Of a stretch of 64,000 nt of DNA, positions 47,106 through 57,032 are shown piece after piece. How positions within the stretch are numbered: position 1 is the first letter of the stretch; the number at the start of each line of letters is the position of its first letter. The translations under genes and the position numbers were made by a program. The notes below the pieces were generated by a model. That model did no database searches. It saw nothing but the letters and a program-made list of their open reading frames with translations, and was not told the origin of the DNA. The DNA is from Burkholderiaceae bacterium (GTDB taxonomy: Bacteria; Pseudomonadota; Gammaproteobacteria; Burkholderiales; Burkholderiaceae_A). The DNA is taken from contig JAGYIP010000009.1 of assembly GCA_018402635.1 (NCBI GenBank), forward strand, positions 186,001 to 250,000, in the 5' to 3' direction.

Positions 47106-48593
47106 ATGAGCCGCTCAATTAGCCATCATCCCGTCTTGCGTCGGCAGGCCGCTGTTGCTCAGAGGCGAGGCGAGCTTGCGAACCCCGCCTGTGAAATAGG
47201 GCCGGGACAGGACTGTCGACATCCATTGGTTGATGAGTCGCTTAACGCAGAGCTTCATCGGTACGAAACCATTATTAGCCAACGCTTTCTTCTTATTGAA
47301 GCTGCATTGAAGAAAATCTCAGCCATTCAGCACGATGATTCGTTTGTTCAGAAAGCCCAAGACATTTGTCAGGCCATGCTTGGCTATTGCCTGCCTGAAG
47401 ACAAACTTGCCAGTGCCTGGGTCAATGGTCTCGACATGCCAGACCTTCATGCTTATTGCGTTTTTCAAAGTCTGGTCTTGTCTGTTCAAAAGGCCAATGA
47501 GGATCGAGCGATATGGCTAAAAAACCTACCGCTTAGCTCCCCCGTGCTTCGTGACATGGGCTACCACACGGTTAACATCAGCCCCTGTGCAGATGGACGT
47601 CTCCAGGGTCTCTTGCCGTTTATCCTTCGTATCTCCCCCGCCCCTGAAATCTCGGTAAAGGCGTTTGCCGGCGCAAGGTTCGATATTGAAGACGATATTG
47701 CCGACTGGACCCAGGCCGAGCTGCAACGCTTGGCAAACGAGCCAGGATACGACGCATCACTTAATTATTTAAAGTGTGTTGTCTACCACTTTAGCTCCTC
47801 CTCCCCCTGTGTTGAAGGCTGTGCAGCCCATGGCAGCGACGATGGCATGGCGATCGACTGCGCAATTGAAGGGCTATCGGCCCTGCAGGCGGCCATACGG
47901 AATTTGTATGGCCTGGGTGCCGAGCCCGATGGCCTGGTGCTTGGTGTCGATACTGACACCGATGCCCTTCGCGTTCATCTACCCGATGGCTCAGGAACCG
48001 TGCGCGCTCATCAATTCTTAGACAGCGCCCAGCTTTTCGCAGAAACGCTGCCATTAGGTCGCGTCCAGGCCGAGCAAGTTCTTATCGACCGTGTTCGGGC
48101 TGCTGCCTCAAACCCAGATGCCAATACTGTGGCCTTGGCAATAGGACTCCTTCGTGCCAATTTCTCGCAGCTGCAGTATGTTATTGAGCATCACAACGGG
48201 CGGTATACCGACGTAGGCCACGATGAAAAATTTATTTGTGCAGGCGAGGCGGTTGCATCTCTGCACCTTCGTAATAAGTATTACTTTGCCCACCTTTCCA
48301 CAGTTGAAGAGGGGGCAGCCGACCTTGACGTTGGCATAAAGATTTTTACCTCGCTTAATCTGTCCCGAGGGCTCGCCATCCCAATTCTGGTGCATTTCTT
48401 TTTCGATGCCAGGGTTTCAGGCGCACGACAGCGAGCCGAACAGCGTTGCCATCGGGTTAAGCAGGCCATTCAGACACGTTATCAGGCTCTGCATGAGCGC
48501 CATCAAATTAGGTGCTTTCTTGCGGTGTCCGATATCGGAGGAACGGAAAACGTGACTCCCGTTCCATCAAGTTACTCGGTATCTGTTCACTGA
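47106..48593 (+). CDS. csoSCA: carboxysomal carbonic anhydrase CsoSCA (CsoS3)
   Basis: MGYHTVNISPCADGRLQGLLPFILRI (CxD), VVYHFSSSSPCVEGCAAHGSDD. Confidence 0.95.
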   Translation: MSRSISHHPVLRRQAAVAQRRGELANPACEIGPGQDCRHPLVDESLNAELHRYETIISQRFLLIEAALKKISAIQHDDSFVQKAQDICQAMLGYCLPEDKLASAWVNGLDMPDLHAYCVFQSLVLSVQKANEDRAIWLKNLPLSSPVLRDMGYHTVNISPCADGRLQGLLPFILRISPAPEISVKAFAGARFDIEDDIADWTQAELQRLANEPGYDASLNYLKCVVYHFSSSSPCVEGCAAHGSDDGMAIDCAIEGLSALQAAIRNLYGLGAEPDGLVLGVDTDTDALRVHLPDGSGTVRAHQFLDSAQLFAETLPLGRVQAEQVLIDRVRAAASNPDANTVALAIGLLRANFSQLQYVIEHHNGRYTDVGHDEKFICAGEAVASLHLRNKYYFAHLSTVEEGAADLDVGIKIFTSLNLSRGLAIPILVHFFFDARVSGARQRAEQRCHRVKQAIQTRYQALHERHQIRCFLAVSDIGGTENVTPVPSSYSVSVH

Positions 48594-48614
48594 CCGGCGG
48601 AGGCTTTTAGATTC

Positions 48615-48869
48615 ATGAAGATTATGCGGGTCGAAAAAACATTAGTGTCGACAAATCGAATTGACGCCTTTGGTCATCGACCTTTATTGGTTGTCCAGGA
48701 GCGGGTGGGTGGCAGCTACAGCGTTGCTGTTGATTCTGTGGGCTGTGTGCCTGGCGATTGGGTTATTTGTGTGGGCTCTTCGGCGGCCCGCGATGCTGCC
48801 GGTGCGAAAGACTTCCCCTCCGATCTCACAATCGTCGGGATTATCGACCGTTGGGAGGCACAGGCTTAA
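48615..48869 (+). CDS. csoS4A: carboxysome pentameric vertex protein CsoS4A
   Basis: MKIMRVEKTLVSTNRIDAFGHRPLLVVQERVGGSYSVAVDSVGCVPGDWVICVGSSAAR (BMC-P). Confidence 0.94.
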   Translation: MKIMRVEKTLVSTNRIDAFGHRPLLVVQERVGGSYSVAVDSVGCVPGDWVICVGSSAARDAAGAKDFPSDLTIVGIIDRWEAQA

Positions 48870-48871
48870 GC

Positions 48872-49114
48872 ATGGAGATTTACAAGGTTAGCCAAGAGCT
48901 TGTCTGCACCAGGCGCACACCTGGGCTTGGGCTGCATTCTCTTCGTGTGCTTGAGGCGGCCGATGGCAGCCTGTCTGTTGCAACCGATCCAGTCGGTGCG
49001 CCAGTGGGGAAATGGGTCTTTACAACCATTGGGACGGCGGCTCGCTATGCCATGGCCGACCCAAGTGTAGTAACCGATCTCACAATTTGTGGGCTTATTG
49101 ATAACTGGGAGTAG
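48872..49114 (+). CDS. csoS4B: carboxysome pentameric vertex protein CsoS4B
   Basis: MEIYKVSQELVCTRRTPGLGLHSLRVLEAADGSLSVATDPVGAPVGKWVFTTIGTAARYAM; ORF start corrected from track 48758. Confidence 0.93.
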   Translation: MEIYKVSQELVCTRRTPGLGLHSLRVLEAADGSLSVATDPVGAPVGKWVFTTIGTAARYAMADPSVVTDLTICGLIDNWE

Positions 49115-49146
49115 TTTTTTTTCTTTTTTAAAAAAGGAGTAGTGAA

Positions 49147-49443
49147 ATGGCAAGTGTGACTGGTATTGCTTTAGGAATGATCGAAACTCGTGGTCTTGTT
49201 CCCGCCATTGAGGCTGCTGATGCCATGACCAAGGCTGCTGAAGTTCGCCTGGTCGGCCGTCAGTTCGTTGGTGGTGGTTATGTCACGGTCTTGGTTCGTG
49301 GCGAGACAGGTGCCGTGAATGCCGCAGTTCGTGCGGGTGCAGACGCCTGTGAACGTGTAGGCGATGGACTTGTTGCTGCGCATATTATTGCTCGTGTGCA
49401 TCAGGAAGTTGAAGGCATTCTTCCTTCAGCCCCAAGCGCCTAA
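49147..49443 (+). CDS. csoS1: carboxysome shell hexamer CsoS1 (BMC-H), copy 1
   Basis: [79 protein letters not shown]. Confidence 0.97.
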   Translation: MASVTGIALGMIETRGLVPAIEAADAMTKAAEVRLVGRQFVGGGYVTVLVRGETGAVNAAVRAGADACERVGDGLVAAHIIARVHQEVEGILPSAPSA

Positions 49444-49456
49444 TTGTTGAAAAAAT

Positions 49457-49476
49457 CGCGCCTGAGGTTTGGCGCG
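49457..49476. promoter_or_regulatory. intergenic hairpin between csoS1 copies
   Basis: cgcgcc-tgaggttt-ggcgcg perfect 6-bp stem, upstream of the aaaggagg RBS. Confidence 0.55.
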
Positions 49477-49493
49477 CATAAAGGAGGTCGTAA

Positions 49494-49832
49494 ATGGCTA
49501 CAGTATCCGGAGTTGCACTTGGCATGATAGAAACACGCGGTCTTGTTCCTGCTATTGAAGCAGCTGACGCAATGACGAAGTCTGCCGAGGTGCGCCTGGT
49601 CGGCCGCGAGTTCGTGGGTGGTGGTTATGTCACGGTGATGGTGCGTGGCGAGACCGGCGCTGTAAATGCAGCGGTTCGCGCCGGAGCTGATGCCTGCGAG
49701 CGTGTTGGCGATGGCCTTGTTGCTGCCCATATTATTGCGCGTGTGCACCAGGAGGTTGAAGGTATTCTTCCGTCAAAGCCGACTGCCGTGGGTGGTGGAA
49801 GAGATGGTGAACTCTCAACCATTCAAAGCTAA
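49494..49832 (+). CDS. csoS1: carboxysome shell hexamer CsoS1 (BMC-H), copy 2 with C-terminal extension
   Basis: Near-identical BMC domain to copy 1; tail [18 protein letters not shown]. Confidence 0.97.
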   Translation: MATVSGVALGMIETRGLVPAIEAADAMTKSAEVRLVGREFVGGGYVTVMVRGETGAVNAAVRAGADACERVGDGLVAAHIIARVHQEVEGILPSKPTAVGGGRDGELSTIQS

Positions 49833-49877
49833 GCAATCATGGGTCTGGCCTAAGGGCATCCCGTTCGGGGAGTAGGA

Positions 49878-50132
49878 ATGGCGGATACAGAGATTGAAGG
49901 CTGGGATTACAGGGCAAAGCCAAGCTCCTTGTCGAGACGCTTTGAGTTCCCCAGTTATGCTCAGACCCGAGACTTTCTTGACCGTCTCGATCAGTTAAGT
50001 CAGGAGACTGGGCTTTATCCTCACAGCACCAACTTTGGCACCAGCTATGTCAACCTAACGATCGACCTCGATGCCGATTCAGAGGCCTTTCGGGCCTTTG
50101 CAGTGAAGGTCAGCCAGCTTTACCGTGCATGA
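49878..50132 (+). CDS. acRAF (pterin-4a-carbinolamine dehydratase-like RuBisCO assembly factor)
   Basis: SLSRRFEFPSYAQTRDFLDRLDQLSQETGLYPHSTNFGTSYVNLTI; position in cso operon. Confidence 0.88.
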   Translation: MADTEIEGWDYRAKPSSLSRRFEFPSYAQTRDFLDRLDQLSQETGLYPHSTNFGTSYVNLTIDLDADSEAFRAFAVKVSQLYRA

Positions 50133-50764
50133 AGATTGTTGCGGTAGTCAATCAAAAGGGAGGCGCTGGAAAGACAACCTTGGCGATGAATCTGGCTGGT
50201 GGGTTGAACCGGCGAGGTCAGACTTTGGTGTTAGACCTTGATCCCCAGGGTTCTGCTGTGCAGTGGGCAAGCCAGGGAAGCACTCGATTTCCTGCTGTGG
50301 TGAAGAAGCCCATGGCTCGATTTGATAATGCCTCCATTCGAAAGACCTACAGCGAATTCGACTATGTCGTTATGGACTGCCCACCTTCGCTAGAAAGTGG
50401 TGCAACCCTATCGGCGTTGAGGGCTTGTCATCTGGCGATTATTCCGGTGCTGCCCTCGCCTGTTGACCTCTGGGCAAGTCTTCGGCTTCCGTCAGAGCTT
50501 GAGCTTGCAAGGCAGACCAACCCAGGTCTTCGCAGCCTTATGGTTATTAATCAGTTAGAGCCAGCAAGTGCTTTGTCCTCGGCCATGCATGGGGCGCTTG
50601 AAGAGTTTGGGCTTCCAGCGGCAAAGACAGCCATTCGACGTCGTGCTGTTTATCGCACCGCAGCCCTCGATGGCGTAACCGTCTACGAGCTTGGTCGTCG
50701 CGCCGAGGCCGCAGTTAACGAATTTGAATCTCTACTCAAGGAGGTGACGCATGAGTTCGCTTAA
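50129..50764 (+). CDS. mcdA: ParA-family ATPase McdA (carboxysome positioning)
   Basis: MKIVAVVNQKGGAGKTTLAMNLAGGL deviant Walker A; DLDPQGSAVQWA; operon position. Confidence 0.93.
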   Translation: MKIVAVVNQKGGAGKTTLAMNLAGGLNRRGQTLVLDLDPQGSAVQWASQGSTRFPAVVKKPMARFDNASIRKTYSEFDYVVMDCPPSLESGATLSALRACHLAIIPVLPSPVDLWASLRLPSELELARQTNPGLRSLMVINQLEPASALSSAMHGALEEFGLPAAKTAIRRRAVYRTAALDGVTVYELGRRAEAAVNEFESLLKEVTHEFA

Positions 50765-50989
50765 ATCAAAGCTTACAGCCAGCGTAAAGCAGGCAAAGGC
50801 ATCGTCCGGCGTGGCGACGCCACGAACCGAGGCTGCCTCTGCAAAGGTACGAAACGAGGCCGCTTCTGAAAAGCCTCAAAAAGGCCTGAGCCGCCCAGGA
50901 AAAAGTCCTCCTCCTTGAATTCTTCTGTCAATGCGAGTGTGGTTGCGAGTCATCACGAGCTCTTCCCGTCGCGGGTCTGGCCCGATTAA
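50751..50989 (+). CDS. mcdB: McdB-like protein, 79 aa if a -1 shift (or one-A sequencing deletion) occurs at A5 50900-50904; only 55 aa (50751..50918) without it
   Basis: Overlaps mcdA end; frame 0 MSSLKSKLTASVKQAKASSG...SRPGKSPPP*; -1 frame continues KKSSSLNSSVNASVVASHHELFPSRVWPD* with C-terminal Trp. Confidence 0.72.
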
Positions 50990-50999
50990 GGCCTGAGGC

Positions 51000-51920
51000 A
51001 TGAAGACCTATAGGCCTCGTCAGGCAGGGTTTGTTTCCCCCGAGGCGCCGAGCCCTACAAGGTATTCCTCTGGCCATACAGAGGTAAGGCCGGCGAACGA
51101 TCGCTCTGCCGCAAGCCATGCATCGGAGCTTGCTCAATACCTTGTTCCAACCGAGCCCTACTACAGGCCGGTCTCCGACGAGGTGACCTTGTTTGAGGCG
51201 GCCTACTCGGTTCGCATGCCCATGATGCTCAAGGGCCCCACGGGTTGTGGAAAGACACGGTTTGTTGAGTACATGGCCTGGCGCTTAGGCAAGCCCCTTA
51301 TTACGGTGGCCTGCAACGAAGACATGACCGCCTCCGATCTTGTAGGCCGCTACCTGCTCGATACTGACGGAACACGCTGGCAGGATGGTCCCTTGGCACT
51401 TGCCGCGCGATACGGGGGCATCTGTTACCTCGACGAGGTGGTCGAGGCGCGGCAGGACACCACCGTTGTTATCCACCCTTTAACCGATGCGCGGCGAATT
51501 CTTCCGCTTGAGCGCAAGGGCGAGGTGATTGAAGCCCATCCCGATTTTCAGGTTGTTATTTCCTACAACCCGGGTTATCAGTCCTTAATGAAAGACCTAA
51601 AGCAGTCGACCAAGCAACGGTTTGGCGCACTCGACTTTTCGTACCCTGAACACGAGGTTGAGGCCGAAATTGTGGCGCATGAGTCGGGTGTCTCAACCCA
51701 GGATGCTGCGAACCTTGTTCATATTGCTGAGCGGGCTCGGAACCTGAAGGGCCATGGTCTTGACGAAGGCATATCAACACGCATGCTGATCTATGCGGGC
51801 TCTCTAATGGCCGCTGGGGTGCCAGCGCTTTCGGCCTGTCGCGTTGCCTTGGTTAGGCCCATTACCGATGACCCTGATATGCGGGATGCACTTGATGCCG
51901 CCGTAAGCACCTATTTCTAG
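51000..51920 (+). CDS. cbbQ: CbbQ AAA+ (MoxR-type) RuBisCO activase subunit
   Basis: MLKGPTGCGKTRFVEYMAWRL, DGPLALAARYGGICYLDEVVEAR, VVISYNPGYQSLMKDLKQSTKQRF. Confidence 0.95.
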   Translation: MKTYRPRQAGFVSPEAPSPTRYSSGHTEVRPANDRSAASHASELAQYLVPTEPYYRPVSDEVTLFEAAYSVRMPMMLKGPTGCGKTRFVEYMAWRLGKPLITVACNEDMTASDLVGRYLLDTDGTRWQDGPLALAARYGGICYLDEVVEARQDTTVVIHPLTDARRILPLERKGEVIEAHPDFQVVISYNPGYQSLMKDLKQSTKQRFGALDFSYPEHEVEAEIVAHESGVSTQDAANLVHIAERARNLKGHGLDEGISTRMLIYAGSLMAAGVPALSACRVALVRPITDDPDMRDALDAAVSTYF

Positions 51921-51925
51921 TCCCT

Positions 51926-54271
51926 ATGGCTCAAGCCTTATCCGATTTTCTTAGCCCGGACGACGACTGCTCTGAATCGTTACGGCTTGCGCTTGAAGAA
52001 CAATGGTCAAGCCTTGCACGTGTCTTTAGCTCGCGTGGCATTGATAACTACCTAAAGGGCTGCACGGCGCTCGATCAGCTTGGGCGTTCCCAGGAACTGC
52101 CCCTTGCCTTTGCGGCTTGTATGCCCGAGGTCGCACGTGCCATCGGTGAGGACGTCTTACCCGACCTTGTCAATTTTCTTTTGGGCATGGCATCAAAGAC
52201 CTCGGGTCAGGTCTTAGCAGCCATCGTTAATGCAACGCCAATTGTTGCCCGTCGACTTGGCGATGCCGAGCTGTTTCGACAGTTTCTGCAGGTTTTGGCC
52301 AACATGCTTGCCCAGGCGCCCAGGGGTGTGCGACCTATGCTTGAGCAGTTGGACACCCTGCTTTCGCAGCTTACCCTTGGAGGCCTTCGGCGTTGGGCCT
52401 TATGGGGTGCACAGGCCTATAAAAGCGATCTAGAAGGGCAGGCTCTTTACTTTTCTCTGCAAAGCGAAGATGCCCGGGCCATGTTGCAGGCCGAGCGAAA
52501 GGGAACCCTTTTTGTCGATGTTCAAAGGCGCCTGTTAATTTATCTAAGGGCCATCTGGGGGCGCGATTTTTTCTTGCGACCAACCTCTGGGGACTACGAG
52601 CGTCGTGAGGGTCTCAAACCATATATTGATCGGTTTGTTATTTACATTCCCGATGCCTTTGATGACTGGTCTGATGCAAGCCGGCAAAGGTCTGTTTCTG
52701 GGCTTGATGTCTATCGCGCGGTTGTGAACCATTGCGCCGCGCATCTTCAGTTTGGGCGCGAGCCTCTTACGGACGAGGGGCTGACCCCGCTGCAGCGTCA
52801 TCTTGTTGAGTGCATTGAGGATGCCCGCGTTGAATACCTAGCAGGCCAGGCCTTTCCCAACATGCTCGATTCCTGGGCAGTCTTTCACACCATGCCCAGT
52901 GGTGAAGCATCGCCGTTGCGACTAGCCGATCTTCTAAGGCGCCTGGCCCTGCGTCTAACGAACCCTAAGGCCCACGATAGCCATGAATGGGTAGAGTACG
53001 CCGCCCAGTGTTTCTTTGGTCATCCCGACCTAACACAAGGCTTAGCAAGCGTCTCTATTGCCCGCGCTATTGAGGCAAAGCTAAGCCAGTTTCAGCTTCC
53101 TGCTTTTGACAGTCGTCTCGACAGCCTGACTCTTTTTTACCGCGACGACAACCGTATCATCTGGCAGCCTGATAGGCATGACGAGCAGGATGCACTTGCC
53201 TTGACCTGGCAGCAAAAGCAGGTGCGAAAAAAGGTAAGCATTATGGAAATGGTGAACGAGGTGAATAACGAGTTTGCCGGTGATGATGCGCAGGAAATCT
53301 GGGTCCTTCCCACCGAGTTCTTTCTTGATCAAGAGGGGGTTTCTATTAACTCGCTTGAGGGTCGTGAGCCTGTCTCAAGCCCGTTTTATTACAACGAATG
53401 GGATTATCAAATTCAGCTCGATCGTCCGGCCTGGGTCACCCTGTACGAGAGGGCTGCACCTCGCGGAGATGCGGCAGTTATCGATGCCTTGCTTGCCGAG
53501 CACAAACCGGTCGTCTCGCGGCTTAAGTACCTTATTGAGTCGATGATTCCCCAGGGTCTCAAGCGAATACGCCGCCAGGAAGAGGGCGATGAAATTGACC
53601 TTAATGCGGCAGTCAGCAGCTTTATTGACCTGCGAATGGGGTATCAGCCCGACCCTCGCATCATGACGCGCTACAAGCGGTCTGAGCGCGATGTCTGTGT
53701 TCTGGTTCTGCTCGATCTTTCGGAATCCTCAAACGACACCGTTCGGGGGCAAGACTTCACAGTTATTGAGCTTACCCGGGCCGCCACCGTTCTTATGGCA
53801 GACGCCCTCAGTCGGGTAGGTGATGCCTTTGCCATACACGGGTTTTGCTCAAATGGGCGCGATGATGTCCATTACTATCGAATGAAGAACTTCGATGAGC
53901 CTTATGAGAAAGAGGTGAAGGCAAGGCTTGCAGGGCTCTCGGGCTCTTATTCAACACGAATGGGTGCAGCCATTCGGCATGCATCAAGCCTGCTCGCCCA
54001 GCGATCCGAGCGGAAAAAGTTAATTTTTGTTGTCACTGATGGCGAGCCTGCCGATAACGACGTTCGCGATCCGCAGTACCTAAGGGCCGATACCAAGAAG
54101 GCGGTGGAGCAGGCCGGGCGTTTGGGTGTTAGCTGTTATGCGCTCTCGCTCGATCCCTACGCCGATCAATACGTTTCAAGTATTTTCGGTGCCGGCCGTT
54201 TCACGGTTCTCGACCATGTCGAGCGCCTGCCCGAAAAGCTCCCTATGCTCTACCTTGGTTTAACACACTAG
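51926..54271 (+). CDS. cbbO: CbbO VWA-domain RuBisCO activase subunit
   Basis: 781 aa; C-terminal VWA MIDAS-type [16 protein letters not shown]...[20 protein letters not shown]. Confidence 0.95.
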   Translation: MAQALSDFLSPDDDCSESLRLALEEQWSSLARVFSSRGIDNYLKGCTALDQLGRSQELPLAFAACMPEVARAIGEDVLPDLVNFLLGMASKTSGQVLAAIVNATPIVARRLGDAELFRQFLQVLANMLAQAPRGVRPMLEQLDTLLSQLTLGGLRRWALWGAQAYKSDLEGQALYFSLQSEDARAMLQAERKGTLFVDVQRRLLIYLRAIWGRDFFLRPTSGDYERREGLKPYIDRFVIYIPDAFDDWSDASRQRSVSGLDVYRAVVNHCAAHLQFGREPLTDEGLTPLQRHLVECIEDARVEYLAGQAFPNMLDSWAVFHTMPSGEASPLRLADLLRRLALRLTNPKAHDSHEWVEYAAQCFFGHPDLTQGLASVSIARAIEAKLSQFQLPAFDSRLDSLTLFYRDDNRIIWQPDRHDEQDALALTWQQKQVRKKVSIMEMVNEVNNEFAGDDAQEIWVLPTEFFLDQEGVSINSLEGREPVSSPFYYNEWDYQIQLDRPAWVTLYERAAPRGDAAVIDALLAEHKPVVSRLKYLIESMIPQGLKRIRRQEEGDEIDLNAAVSSFIDLRMGYQPDPRIMTRYKRSERDVCVLVLLDLSESSNDTVRGQDFTVIELTRAATVLMADALSRVGDAFAIHGFCSNGRDDVHYYRMKNFDEPYEKEVKARLAGLSGSYSTRMGAAIRHASSLLAQRSERKKLIFVVTDGEPADNDVRDPQYLRADTKKAVEQAGRLGVSCYALSLDPYADQYVSSIFGAGRFTVLDHVERLPEKLPMLYLGLTH

Positions 54272-54278
54272 GTTCGTT

Positions 54279-54920
54279 ATGAAAATTAGCCTTCGAACCT
54301 TTGTTCTCATCGACTCGCTGCAGCCTCAGCTTGCTTCCTACCTAGGAACCTCCTCTCAGGGCTTTCTTCCTGTTCCCGGCGATGCCTGCCTCTGGATTGA
54401 GGTGGCACCTGGAATGGCGGTGCATCGACTCTCCGACATTGCCTTAAAGCGAACCAATGTTCATATGGGTGAGCAGGTGGTGGAGCGCTCGTTTGGGTCG
54501 ATGGAAATTCATTACCGCAACCAAAGCGAGGTGCAGGAGGCTGGCCGCGTTATTCTTGAGCAGCTTGCAAGCGCACCAGAGGACCGTATGGGCTGCTCGA
54601 TTGAATGGGCTGAGGTTATTTGCGCAGTGACGCCCGATCATGCAACCCTTATCAACCGCCAGATGCGTCGTGGCTCGATGCTCTTACCAGGTAAGAGCAT
54701 GTTCATTATGGAAACAGAACCCGCGGGCTATATTGTCTACGCAGCCAATGAGGCAGAAAAGGCCGCCAATATAAGCCTTGTCGACCTCAAGCCTTTTGGT
54801 AGCTTTGGGCGCCTAACCATGATGGGAACAGAGGCCGAGGCGGCCGCCGCAGCAGTCGCTGCAAAGGCTGCAATTGAGGCCTTAAATCGTCAGGCCCGCC
54901 CAATCGGGTTTAAGGGATAA
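54279..54920 (+). CDS. csoS1D: tandem-BMC shell protein CsoS1D
   Basis: [53 protein letters not shown] ... [61 protein letters not shown]. Confidence 0.9.
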   Translation: MKISLRTFVLIDSLQPQLASYLGTSSQGFLPVPGDACLWIEVAPGMAVHRLSDIALKRTNVHMGEQVVERSFGSMEIHYRNQSEVQEAGRVILEQLASAPEDRMGCSIEWAEVICAVTPDHATLINRQMRRGSMLLPGKSMFIMETEPAGYIVYAANEAEKAANISLVDLKPFGSFGRLTMMGTEAEAAAAAVAAKAAIEALNRQARPIGFKG

Positions 54921-54922
54921 CG

Positions 54923-55750
54923 ATGGATATCAATTCGCCTACCAAGCGCCTTTTGTTTAACACCGTTCGGGTCGACACCGAGCTAGAAGATGGCAGTCGC
55001 GGCTCGGGCACTGCCTTTATTGTGAGTCATCGTCATGGAAATAGGGCCACGGCCTTTGTGGTCACGAACCGCCACCTTGTTGAAGGCGTGCGTCGAGGGG
55101 GCCTGGTTTTTACTGTGGGCCAGAAAGGTCAGCCTCTTATTGGCCAGAGGTTTCAGCTCGATATCGATGAGTTCCCTCAGGCCTGGTTCCTGCATCCCGA
55201 CCCTTCCATCGACCTTGCCGTCATTCCGCTTGCACCACTTGAGCAGGCTGCAAATGAGCGAGGGGTGGACATCTACTACCAGCTTATTGATACCAGTCTC
55301 GTTCCCGAGGCAACCGATGTGCTTGCCTTTGATGCACTTGAAGAGGTTCTTTTTGTTGGCTATCCAAGCGGCGTCTGGGACCAGGTGAACCTTATGCCCA
55401 TTCTTCGTCGTGGAACGACGGCAACCCCACCACAAATCAATTTTGAAGGCCGACCAGAGTTTCTTATTGATGCTGCTGTCTATCCGGGGTCAAGCGGTAG
55501 CCCCGTCTTTTTCTGTGCCTCCGATGGGCTGGCAAGCCGTATAACAAGTGATACGAAGTTCTTTTTTGCGGGCGTCGTTGCGGCCGTTTTCTTCCGTCAA
55601 GAAGAACAGCAACTTGTGCCTGCCCCTGTGCCTGCAAACAATGGCCATGCATCGGTGATGGGCTCCGAGATGATCGACCTAGGACTTGTTATAAAGTCAA
55701 CGCAGGTTGTTCATTTAATCAACGCCTACTTAAGCACCTGGAAGGTCTAG
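54923..55750 (+). CDS. trypsin-like serine peptidase
   Basis: SGTAFIVSHRH...VVTNRHLV (His), SIDLAVIPL (Asp), AAVYPGSSGSPVF (Ser): apparently intact S1-type triad. Confidence 0.85.
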   Translation: MDINSPTKRLLFNTVRVDTELEDGSRGSGTAFIVSHRHGNRATAFVVTNRHLVEGVRRGGLVFTVGQKGQPLIGQRFQLDIDEFPQAWFLHPDPSIDLAVIPLAPLEQAANERGVDIYYQLIDTSLVPEATDVLAFDALEEVLFVGYPSGVWDQVNLMPILRRGTTATPPQINFEGRPEFLIDAAVYPGSSGSPVFFCASDGLASRITSDTKFFFAGVVAAVFFRQEEQQLVPAPVPANNGHASVMGSEMIDLGLVIKSTQVVHLINAYLSTWKV

Positions 55751-55759
55751 CTCGAGTCT

Positions 55760-56056
55760 ATGAATACACGGTATGCAGGTTTTTTTAACGATTCACACGG
55801 CATAACCCAGCTTGGTCGAATTGTGCTTGATGCATGGGCCTTTGGAATTCTTCCGCGCGAGGAAGATTGCAAGCAATGGGACCTTGGGCGTATGCAGAAC
55901 CTGATGCAGCAGGTGCAAGAGTTCTGGGATGCTCATGGCGGTCTGCCTAGCCTCTTGCCCGCTGAGCTTAGTAAAGAACATCAGGCAACTTACAGCTGGG
56001 CGATGGATCGTGCCCGAACATTAGGATGGTCCTCCGCCTTAGGCGAGGACGACTAA
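55760..56056 (+). CDS. hypothetical protein (98 aa)
   Basis: MNTRYAGFFNDSHGITQLGRIVLDAWAFGILPREEDCKQW..., compact operon spacing. Confidence 0.75.
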   Translation: MNTRYAGFFNDSHGITQLGRIVLDAWAFGILPREEDCKQWDLGRMQNLMQQVQEFWDAHGGLPSLLPAELSKEHQATYSWAMDRARTLGWSSALGEDD

Positions 56057-56080
56057 GCCTTCACCGGCTGGGAGTGTTTT

Positions 56081-57025
56081 ATGGTTTTTGACCCTATCGT
56101 TTTATTTTTTCTACTTGGCGTAATTGCTGGAATTGTTAAGTCCGATCTGAAAATGCCCTCGGCCCTTTACGAGGCCTTATCGATATTTCTTCTACTTGCC
56201 ATCGGCCTTAAGGGAGGCGTTGAGCTCTCAAAGTACAACATTCTCGAGCTACTCCCCAGCACTTTTGTTGTGATTCTTATTGGCGTCCTTATTCCTTTAA
56301 TTGCCTTTCCTATTCTTAAGTTCGTTGGCAAATTGAATCATTTCGATTCCGCCTCAATCGCGGCACACTATGGTTCGGTAAGCGTGGTCACCTACTCGGT
56401 CGCACTGGCTGCTCTTGCTGAAAGGGGTATGACCCACGAGGGTTATATTGTTGTCTACCTTGTTTTGCTTGAGATGCCGGCCATTATTGTTGGTGTTGCT
56501 CTGGCGCGTATGGCTCCCGACGCTACCAAAAAGGCAGCAGGCTGGGGTAAGTTAATGCACGAGGTTTTCTCAGGCAAAAGCATTCTTTTGCTAACTGGGG
56601 GTCTTGTGATTGGTTGGATTGCCGGTGAGAAAGGGTTTGCCCCTATTGAACCGATGTTCGGTGGGCTTTTTAAGGGCGCACTCGCTTTGTTCTTGCTTGA
56701 GATGGGGCTCGTCGCTGCCTCACGGGTGGCGGCATTTCGCTCCTACGGCATGTTCTTGGTGGTCTTTGCCATGGTTATGCCGATCATTTCTGCGGCAATA
56801 GGCATCCTTACCGGCTTCATGCTGTCGCTTTCTCCGGGAGGAACTGCGCTGCTTGCCACCCTTTATGCCAGCGCCTCCTACATTGCAGCGCCTGCGGCCA
56901 TGCGAATTGCGGTTCCGAAAGCCAACCCATCGCTATCGATCGGCGCATCTTTAGGGGTAACCTTCCCATTCAATCTTTTTGTTGGGATACCCTTATACTT
57001 CGGAGCAGTTGAGCGATTCTTCTAG
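56081..57025 (+). CDS. sbtA: SbtA-family sodium-dependent bicarbonate transporter
   Basis: LFFLLGVIAGIVKSDLKMPSALYEALSIFLLLAIGLKGGVELSK ... YASASYIAAPAAMRIAVPKANPSLSIGASLGVTFPFNLFVGIPLY. Confidence 0.95.
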   Translation: MVFDPIVLFFLLGVIAGIVKSDLKMPSALYEALSIFLLLAIGLKGGVELSKYNILELLPSTFVVILIGVLIPLIAFPILKFVGKLNHFDSASIAAHYGSVSVVTYSVALAALAERGMTHEGYIVVYLVLLEMPAIIVGVALARMAPDATKKAAGWGKLMHEVFSGKSILLLTGGLVIGWIAGEKGFAPIEPMFGGLFKGALALFLLEMGLVAASRVAAFRSYGMFLVVFAMVMPIISAAIGILTGFMLSLSPGGTALLATLYASASYIAAPAAMRIAVPKANPSLSIGASLGVTFPFNLFVGIPLYFGAVERFF

Positions 57026-57032
57026 GGATTCC

